This document shows, in pieces, positions 25,530-31,568 of a stretch of 31,568 bases of DNA. Position 1 is the first letter of the stretch. The number at the start of each line of letters is the position of its first letter. Location of the stretch: contig DJVU01000065.1 in assembly GCA_002441345.1 (NCBI GenBank), forward strand, positions 18,635 to 50,202, given 5' to 3'. The notes beneath the pieces are model-generated. The model ran no database searches and was not told where the DNA came from. It worked only from the letters and a program-made list of their open reading frames with translations. This DNA is from Bacteroidales bacterium UBA6248 (lineage in GTDB: Bacteria; Bacteroidota; Bacteroidia; Bacteroidales; Lentimicrobiaceae). A program made the translations under genes and the position numbers.

Positions 25530-28500
25530 ATGATAATCAGGACACTAAAGTATATTTTACTGCCGCTTCTACTATGGCTGTTCATTGCTGTCCCTTCCAG
25601 GGCTCAGGAATATGTTGGCGGTCTGATTAGTGAAGATGCCGTGTTTTCGCCTGCCCTGAATCCTTATGTGGTAATCGAGACCCTTATTGTTCCCCAGGGC
25701 GTTACCCTTACTATTCTGCCAGGTACCTCCATGAACTTTATGATCCGTACCTCCCTCCGTATTGAAGGAGGAACCCTGATTGCCATGGGAACGCCCGATG
25801 ATCCGATTATCCTGGATGCCCATAACCCTTCCGGGGATGATGACAAAAAATGGGACGGCCTCAGCTTTCTGCATGCAACCACCGAAACCGGCCCCGGAGG
25901 TGAGTACACCGGGGGCTCAATCCTGAATTATGTACAGATATCCAGAACAACAACAGGACTGGCACTTTCAGATACTTCGTACATCCATGCTCCGGAAATC
26001 AGTATCCGCTACAGCGATTACGGCATTTATCTTCAGTCGGGAGCAACACTGGTACTCCGTAATTCTGTTGTTGATGCCTGCAGCTATGGTATGTACATCC
26101 GCAACAGCGGGAACAATGAAATTAACGGCTGCCAGATTACCAACTGCGACATAGGGATCTTTTTTCCTTCCAATAATGTTAGCCGGCACAACCGGATTAT
26201 CAACAACAACCTGAGCAATAACCGCAATATCGGATTGTTTATGAGTATCGGACAGAACGATATTCAGTTCAACACCATTTCCAGCAATACGGTTGCATAT
26301 AACAACATCGGACTGCATATTGGCAACGGAGGTTCAGGGGATACCGGATTAAACCGTATTTCCGGTAATCTGATCCGGTACAACGATATCGGGCTGAAGC
26401 TTTCACAGGATGCAGATACCGTAAGCGGAAACCTGATCGAACTCAACGGAACCGGTCTTTCACTGAATCGCGCATCAGCAAACAGCATAACCGGGAATAC
26501 CATCCGGAGCAATACCGGCTGGGGCGTATTGCTAACCGATGGATCCAACGATAACCGTATCGAAGCGAACAGTATATGCAGCAACACTGCCGGTATTAAA
26601 GTAACGCACAAAGACTTCCGGTTTTCTATAAACAATAGTTTTGAAAAGAATACCATTGCCGGAAACCTGGACGAAGCATTCTTCTTTGAGTCCGGGCCGC
26701 AATCGGGCGTACACTTTAACTCCATCTCCGGAACCCGTGATACCGCCGTTTTCGTAAATCGATGGTTTCAGGATATACAGGCAACATCCAACTGGTGGCA
26801 TACAACCGATACTACGGTTATCAACCAACTGATTTATGATGTTTTTGACAATCCCGGAATGGGTAGGGTAATTTATCAGCCTTTATTGGGCGCCCCTGAC
26901 CCGCAGGCACCGATCTCCGCACCAAAGATGGTGGTCAAACGTCAGGTCGGGCAGCAGGTGCTGGTTAACTGGATTTCGAACCCTGAAACGGATCTCGCCG
27001 GTTACAAAGTGTATTATGGCTGGAATCCCGACGGAGGGTTTTTGAATCGTATCGATATCGGGATGGATACTCTGGTAATTCTCGAGGGACTTGTTCTTGA
27101 AGATGTGATTGCCGTTACAGCTTACGACCTGGATGCAGACGATTCGAACGACCAGATGGAAGGTAATGAAAGTGCATACGCCTTTGCAATCCCGGGCCCC
27201 TATGCCGGAGGCAGCGCTGTAATCTGCGAAGACGATACGTTCTTTACTGCATCGGCAACCGCCTCCGGTTATTTGAGTCTGGAGTGGACAACCTCCGGCG
27301 ATGGGAGTTTTCTCAACCCTAATTTGCTGATAACCCAGTATGTGCCCGGCGCTGCAGATATCGAAACCGGTACTGTCAGCCTGTTCCTTCAAATCACAAC
27401 AGCTTCTTATGTTATGACCGACAGGCTTGATGTGCAAATAGTGGGACAACCGCTTGTATTTGCCGGAAACGACACCATCGTAAGTCCTGTTGGAGGCTTT
27501 CACGCCACTACGGCTGTGGCAACGAACTACACCAGCCTCTTCTGGACCAGCTCGGGTGACGGTATGTTTGAAAATGCCGGGCAGCTGAATACCCATTACA
27601 TTCCGGGTCAGGCGGATCAGAATGCCGGATTTGTGATCCTTACGCTTCACCTTGTGTCCGAATGCGGGAATGTAAGCGACGATGTAACCCTGACGGTGCG
27701 CCCCTCTTACAGCATCAGTGGTTCGGTCAGGCACGGACAGGCAATGATACCCGGAGGTGTTGTGCTCGCGTTTGGCAAGGATGATTCGGGTACCCGCGCA
27801 GTAATGTCGGCATTTACGAATGAACTTGGAGCCTTCAGCTTCAGCGATCTTTCCACCGGTTTTTATTACCTCTATGCGCTGAGTGATCCGGAACTGTATC
27901 CCGGTCGGGTTCCTTCCTATTATGCACGCGGTCCATTCTGGCAAAATGCCTACCTCATGCCTCTGACAACCGATGTGTACGATGTGGATATTGAATTATC
28001 GGATGTGGATGCCATACTTCCGGAGGGGCCGGGTCACATTTCCGGAGTTTTTGTAAATCAGGGAGAACCCGGCCGCGATTCGGAGATATTCCTGAATCCA
28101 TGGTTTGGGAATTTTTTCCAGGCGGATGACCTTCCGTATACCCCGGCAGTTAACCATGTAGTACTGCTGATGAATCCTTCGGTAACCAGGATACTGGGCT
28201 GGGCACTGACAGGTTCCGACGGATCGTTCCTGTTTCCGGAGCTTCCGTACGGTTCTTACCGACTGCTTGGCGAGAAAGCCGGATATTCCAGCAGTATTTC
28301 TCCCCTGATTACGCTTTCGCCCGAACACCCGGATTCTGAGGATGTCCTGCTTTCGCTCAATCTGTACAAAATCGACATCTCTGTTCCCTCTCCGGGCAGC
28401 CCTATGACCGGCACAGGAATAGTCTATCCCAATCCGGCTTCGGATTTAATCCGGTTTGCCCTGCCGGGAAGTGATCCGTCAATGCCTGTCATGCTCGAAC

Positions 28501-28667
28501 TTTTTGACATGAAAGGTGTATGTGTTTTAACCCGTACCAGTCTTACTCACGAGACCGATTCGGTGCGTATCGTTGATATTTCGTCCGTTCCGCCTGGTGT
28601 TTATCAGTGTGTCATTACCGAAGGTACAACAAAGAGGTTTGTTACCAGGCTGGTTATCTCCCGTTAG
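25530..28667 (+). CDS. Large secreted beta-helix protein with FnIII, duplicated beta-repeats and T9SS sorting domain
   Basis: A 1045-residue surface or secreted protein. Signal peptide 1-25 (MIIRTLKYILLPLLLWLFIA). A right-handed parallel beta-helix follows (about 45-420) with NosD/PbH1-like coils such as NEINGCQITNCDIGIFF and a NWWHTTDTTVIN closing motif (421-432). Next come an FnIII-like domain (about 463-555), two homologous beta-domains (about 575-635 and 655-722) marked by EWTTSGDGSF and FWTSSGDGMF, and two carboxypeptidase-regulatory-like domains (about 725-800 and 840-925). The T9SS sorting domain (about 965-1045) begins VYPNPASDLIRFAL. Beta-helices of this sort bind or cleave polysaccharide, but no lyase residues could be assigned. 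ATG 25530 is preferred over an upstream TTG. Confidence 0.87.
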   Translation: MIIRTLKYILLPLLLWLFIAVPSRAQEYVGGLISEDAVFSPALNPYVVIETLIVPQGVTLTILPGTSMNFMIRTSLRIEGGTLIAMGTPDDPIILDAHNPSGDDDKKWDGLSFLHATTETGPGGEYTGGSILNYVQISRTTTGLALSDTSYIHAPEISIRYSDYGIYLQSGATLVLRNSVVDACSYGMYIRNSGNNEINGCQITNCDIGIFFPSNNVSRHNRIINNNLSNNRNIGLFMSIGQNDIQFNTISSNTVAYNNIGLHIGNGGSGDTGLNRISGNLIRYNDIGLKLSQDADTVSGNLIELNGTGLSLNRASANSITGNTIRSNTGWGVLLTDGSNDNRIEANSICSNTAGIKVTHKDFRFSINNSFEKNTIAGNLDEAFFFESGPQSGVHFNSISGTRDTAVFVNRWFQDIQATSNWWHTTDTTVINQLIYDVFDNPGMGRVIYQPLLGAPDPQAPISAPKMVVKRQVGQQVLVNWISNPETDLAGYKVYYGWNPDGGFLNRIDIGMDTLVILEGLVLEDVIAVTAYDLDADDSNDQMEGNESAYAFAIPGPYAGGSAVICEDDTFFTASATASGYLSLEWTTSGDGSFLNPNLLITQYVPGAADIETGTVSLFLQITTASYVMTDRLDVQIVGQPLVFAGNDTIVSPVGGFHATTAVATNYTSLFWTSSGDGMFENAGQLNTHYIPGQADQNAGFVILTLHLVSECGNVSDDVTLTVRPSYSISGSVRHGQAMIPGGVVLAFGKDDSGTRAVMSAFTNELGAFSFSDLSTGFYYLYALSDPELYPGRVPSYYARGPFWQNAYLMPLTTDVYDVDIELSDVDAILPEGPGHISGVFVNQGEPGRDSEIFLNPWFGNFFQADDLPYTPAVNHVVLLMNPSVTRILGWALTGSDGSFLFPELPYGSYRLLGEKAGYSSSISPLITLSPEHPDSEDVLLSLNLYKIDISVPSPGSPMTGTGIVYPNPASDLIRFALPGSDPSMPVMLELFDMKGVCVLTRTSLTHETDSVRIVDISSVPPGVYQCVITEGTTKRFVTRLVISR

Positions 28668-29399
28668 CATGGTTTTGCGTGAGAAACTCCGTTTATGAGC
28701 AATTTCGCGGTATACGAGTGTCTTTCGCGGATGACTCCTTATAGTTTCATCAAAATTTCCGGAAATCTATGCTGAAATATAACGATCAGTATGCCGGCGC
28801 TGTTTGTAAATTCATTTATTTCAAGGATGAAATGTAGCCTCAATGAGCTGATAATTAGACCTTCATCAACACATCATTTTGAATCTATATATAAAAAAAT
28901 CAGTTATAATGATATGTAAAAATAATGCATTAGTAGTTTGCGTTAAATGCTTGTCTGGTGCAAGTTTTTGTAAATCAATAGTGTAAAAAAAAATGCGTTA
29001 AAAAATATTAAAAATGCATTTTATAGGTGTAAGTAGCCGGAAATTATTATTTTTGTCACCGGGAAACGCAGTAAGTGATGTTTAACTGTTGATAATCACC
29101 CTGAATTGCAGAATTGGTTTCTGAAGTGTATTCAGCCGGGAGCAAGCGATAGGGGTAATTTATTAACAAATTAAATATCAACCCTTTGCAGGTGACACCT
29201 TTCAAATTTTGAAAATTATCATCTGTTTAAGTAACGACTAAGAGGGTTATCTGCAGGAATTAATTCACAATCCTCCGGATTACAGGATAAGGATGCTGAA
29301 TTTAGATTGCCTGCCCCTGCGCTGTTATGGCGTTGCGGGTTTAAAATAATTGTTGCCTGACGAATAACTGACGGAACGACTATTAATTGCTTGGAGAAC
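28668..29399. other. AT-rich non-coding stretch (732 bp)
   Basis: No credible open frame on either strand up to 29399. It contains a pair of TTTCGCGG repeats 20 bp apart (28703-28710, 28723-28730), a 12-bp palindrome ATTTCCGGAAAT (28755-28766), and mirrored pairs of AATGCATT and TGCGTTAAA (28924-29020). It also has an exact TATTTTTG -7 element (29048-29055) and a TAGGGGTAA element (29150-29158). It is clearly more AT-rich than the flanking genes. Confidence 0.7.
29048..29055 (+). promoter_or_regulatory. -7 promoter element in the long leader region
   Basis: TATTTTTG, an exact TAnnTTTG match, without a clear -33 TTTG. If active it would start an RNA near 29062 that either covers the small frame at 29400 or forms a leader of about 700 nt for the surface protein gene at 29774. 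Confidence 0.4.
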
Positions 29400-29618
29400 A
29401 TGTTGAACTTGATTATGAATTATTTGTCAGCTGTTATAACCGGGTTGATCTGCCTGCCGAAAAGGCTCGTTCGTGCTTTCCTTCGTTTTTTCACAAAAAG
29501 GTTGTTCATTAAATCCGACACTTCACGGCGCATTGGTTCATTTGCCATTGCTGAAGCGAAGTGGGAGGTGGCAGTAAGCGCACCCGATTTCGTACATGAA
29601 ATATGTATGAAAAATTAA
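29400..29618 (+). CDS. Possible small cationic membrane-type peptide, 72 residues
   Basis: Not recognised. It starts at ATG 29400 with GGAG three bases upstream (a spacing rather short for a Shine-Dalgarno). The peptide has a hydrophobic first segment (about 2-19, LNLIMNYLSAVITGLICL), then a strongly basic amphipathic stretch (about 20-46, with PKRLVRAFLRFFTKRLFI), then a polar tail. It is isolated in an AT-rich non-coding region. It could be a small membrane protein, a toxin-like peptide, or chance. Confidence 0.25.
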   Translation: MLNLIMNYLSAVITGLICLPKRLVRAFLRFFTKRLFIKSDTSRRIGSFAIAEAKWEVAVSAPDFVHEICMKN

Positions 29619-29773
29619 TGTATTCGAATTAAGATGTTGATTATTAATAATATGCTAATTGTCGAAATGACAGAAAGGAGGTTTTCACGACAGCAAACGC
29701 ATTTTAAGGTATTCCCTGGTTTTCAGGGTATTTTCAATTCAATTAATGTTTAATTAAATTTTCTACAAACAAA
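29619..29773. other. Leader segment upstream of the surface protein gene
   Basis: Contains a perfect 12-bp palindrome ATTATTAATAAT (29640-29651) and a Shine-Dalgarno-like AAAGGAGGT (29674-29682) with no start codon at a usable distance. A small hairpin CCCTG-N5-CAGGG lies at 29714-29728. No strong promoter was seen here. Confidence 0.5.
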
Positions 29774-31568
29774 ATGAGAAAGCTAATTACGCTGTTCTTC
29801 CTGATGCTTTTCGCAGCAGGGGTCAATCAGGCGCAGGTAGCCAACATGCTGTTTACTCAGACCTCGGGAACTTATACCGAGATAACGGGAGGCACTGTTT
29901 TGGCTAGCGGTTCGTTTGATGACGCGGTTATTCCGGGAGTTGCCATTGGCTTTACATTCAATGCAAATGGTGCTAATTTCACCACTTTGAATGTAAGTCC
30001 CAACGGTTACCTTTGGTTTCACCCAACCAGTACCTCTTCGATGGGGTACGCTCCGATTTCTGCCACAACAGCTGCTACGCTGGCCGTTAGTCCTATGGGA
30101 CGCGACCTGCAGAGCATGACTACCGGAGCTGAAATCCGGGTGGAAACCACCGGTGTTGCGCCTAACAGGGTTGCAACCGTTCAGTGGAAAAACGTAAAGC
30201 GTTACGGAACAAGTTATGCAGATGAAGTGCTTAACTTCCAGGTAAAACTCTACGAAACCACAAATCAGATTGACATTGTTTACGGCCCCATCACGGGAAC
30301 GGCTTACACATCACCTACTCATCCTCAGGTTGGACTAAGGGGTGAAGTGAATACCGATTTCGCGAACCGTACTACCACTACAAGCTGGAGTGCCTCAACT
30401 GCAGGTACAAGCAATTCAGCTACCATGACTCTGACCAACACTGTTTTCCCTGCGTCGGGTCTTACGTATTCATATACCGTTCCCGCTCCGGTAGCTGCAG
30501 TTTACAGCTCACCCGGCAACGGTGCCTCAGGTCTGCCTATCTCACTGAGTCTCAACTGGGCTCCTGGTGTTGGTGGTGGTGCGCCTTCCGGATATCTTGT
30601 ATATTTTGGTACCGATAATCCTCCTACCAATATTGCCAATGGAGTTAATGTTGGCAATGTATTGAGCTACGCGCTTCCTACACTGACTTATGCCACCCAG
30701 TATTACTGGCAGGTTGTTCCTTTCAATGGAACAGGTCAGGCTCCCGGTAACGCTACCTGGTCGTTTACGACTTCTCTCGGTATCGGAACCCTCGAAGGAT
30801 TTGTTACCAATGGTTTTGGCATCCCTATGGGTGGCGTTACCGTAAGTATTGACAATACTGTTAATACCTACAGCACAACCAGCGCAGCCAATGGAGCCTA
30901 CCAGCTTCCGCTGATTCCTGCCGGTAACTTCGTTCTCACTGCAAGTGTTGCTGGTTACAACACTACAACAATGGATATTTTTGTAGCTCCTGAAACCACT
31001 ACATATCAGAATATTGCCATGCTTCGTCCGGCTATGGCCGTTACCCCCAATCCGTACAGCGTATCGGTTAACCCCAACGAAATGGTTGACGGTGCCCTTA
31101 ACATCACCAACAATGGTGACGGACAGCTTGGATGGAACGCCAGCATAGCTTTCACTTCACCAGGACCTAACACCTGGCTGACACTCGGACAGGCAACAGG
31201 TACCGTTCCTGCGTATTCCAACTTTAATCTCCCCGTAGCCTTCAACGCAACCGGACTTGCTGCCGGTACCGTTAAGACTGCCGAGATTACCGTTACTTCA
31301 ACCCCCAACGTTGGAACCGTGGTTATTCCTGTAACCATGACCGTTGGCGGCGTTGCCCTTAACGTACCCACCAACCTGGTAGCTACCCTTACCAACCCCG
31401 TCAGCGGGCTGGTTTCGCTGAGCTGGGATTTCAGTGCCAACCGTGCTTTCCAGTTCTTCGTTATCAAACGTAACGGCGTACAGGTAGGAACTACCATGGG
31501 TAATACCTTCAGCCAGACTCTTCCTGCTTACGGCGTATATTCGTACACCGTACAGGCCGTTTACGATG
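29774..31568 (+). CDS. Large secreted surface protein, N-terminal part (carboxypeptidase-regulatory-like and Ig/FnIII-like domains)
   Basis: Partial gene, open for 598 codons to the end of the window. Signal peptide MRKLITLFFLMLFAAGVNQA. The N-terminal domain (about 28-235) has the pattern IGFTFNANGANFTTLNVSPN and NFQVKLYETTNQIDIVYG, common at the start of T9SS cargo. An FnIII-like domain follows (about 240-335), a carboxypeptidase-regulatory-like domain (about 340-415, GTLEGFVTNGFGIPMGGVTV), an Ig/BACON-like domain (about 420-530), and the start of another FnIII-like domain. The protein is rich in Thr, Ser, Asn, Gly and Ala and poor in Cys. The sorting domain would lie outside the window, so T9SS export is inference. 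ATG 29774 is followed at once by the signal sequence. Probably an adhesin or a protease-like surface protein; no catalytic residues seen so far. Confidence 0.82.
   Translation, partial: MRKLITLFFLMLFAAGVNQAQVANMLFTQTSGTYTEITGGTVLASGSFDDAVIPGVAIGFTFNANGANFTTLNVSPNGYLWFHPTSTSSMGYAPISATTAATLAVSPMGRDLQSMTTGAEIRVETTGVAPNRVATVQWKNVKRYGTSYADEVLNFQVKLYETTNQIDIVYGPITGTAYTSPTHPQVGLRGEVNTDFANRTTTTSWSASTAGTSNSATMTLTNTVFPASGLTYSYTVPAPVAAVYSSPGNGASGLPISLSLNWAPGVGGGAPSGYLVYFGTDNPPTNIANGVNVGNVLSYALPTLTYATQYYWQVVPFNGTGQAPGNATWSFTTSLGIGTLEGFVTNGFGIPMGGVTVSIDNTVNTYSTTSAANGAYQLPLIPAGNFVLTASVAGYNTTTMDIFVAPETTTYQNIAMLRPAMAVTPNPYSVSVNPNEMVDGALNITNNGDGQLGWNASIAFTSPGPNTWLTLGQATGTVPAYSNFNLPVAFNATGLAAGTVKTAEITVTSTPNVGTVVIPVTMTVGGVALNVPTNLVATLTNPVSGLVSLSWDFSANRAFQFFVIKRNGVQVGTTMGNTFSQTLPAYGVYSYTVQAVYD

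Noticed and set aside
26883..27944. 353-codon minus-strand open frame opposite the beta-helix protein
   Set aside because: Antisense to a gene with signal peptide and sorting domain; the translation is rich in Cys, His and Arg with no family pattern.
31006..31497. 163-codon minus-strand open frame at the right end
   Set aside because: Antisense to the partial surface protein gene; no independent start signals.

Overview
The window reads as chromosomal DNA of a Bacteroidota bacterium, most likely of the Bacteroidales type. The evidence is: secreted proteins ending in type IX secretion system (T9SS) C-terminal sorting domains; an ECF sigma factor followed by a FecR anti-sigma factor with a DUF4974-type tail; PAS-rich soluble histidine kinases; and several promoters of the Bacteroidota kind (a TTTG-like element, 19-21 nt, then TAnnTTTG) with almost no Shine-Dalgarno sites. 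A fused [4Fe-4S] class I fumarase fits an anaerobe or microaerobe (inference). No tRNA, rRNA, CRISPR array, insertion sequence or phage gene was recognised.

Left part (1-5634): the N-terminal end of an outer-membrane barrel-like protein is overlapped (ATGA) by a TetR regulator. The regulator's promoter is bracketed by a possible operator. Then come class I fumarase and a secreted class C beta-lactamase-like serine hydrolase, all on the minus strand, and a LamG-like T9SS cargo protein on the plus strand. Middle (5802-13259): two large cytosolic PAS histidine kinases lie in one minus-strand unit, the second a hybrid with a receiver domain, followed by a divergent SulP anion transporter with a STAS domain. 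Next (13340-19565): a lipoprotein-like M3 peptidase (Dcp), a 410-base gap with an 11-bp tandem repeat, an EcsC-like protein and a UMF1-type MFS transporter, and a lone Omp85-type barrel.

Right part (19674-31568): a T9SS-secreted peptidylarginine deiminase carries every catalytic and C-terminal-arginine-binding residue known from the Porphyromonas gingivalis enzyme. A three-gene envelope signalling unit follows: ECF sigma, FecR anti-sigma, and an STN domain fused to a small outer-membrane barrel instead of a TonB-dependent transporter. Then come a 1045-residue beta-helix T9SS protein, a 1.1-kb AT-rich stretch with an exact -7 promoter element and little coding, and the start of a large surface protein that runs off the window.

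The two most interesting items are the PPAD-like deiminase outside an obvious Porphyromonas context and the STN-barrel sigma/anti-sigma module. Both point to surface sensing and modification of external protein or glycan substrates, but no substrate can be read from the sequence. All functional statements come from reading motifs by eye; no database search was run.
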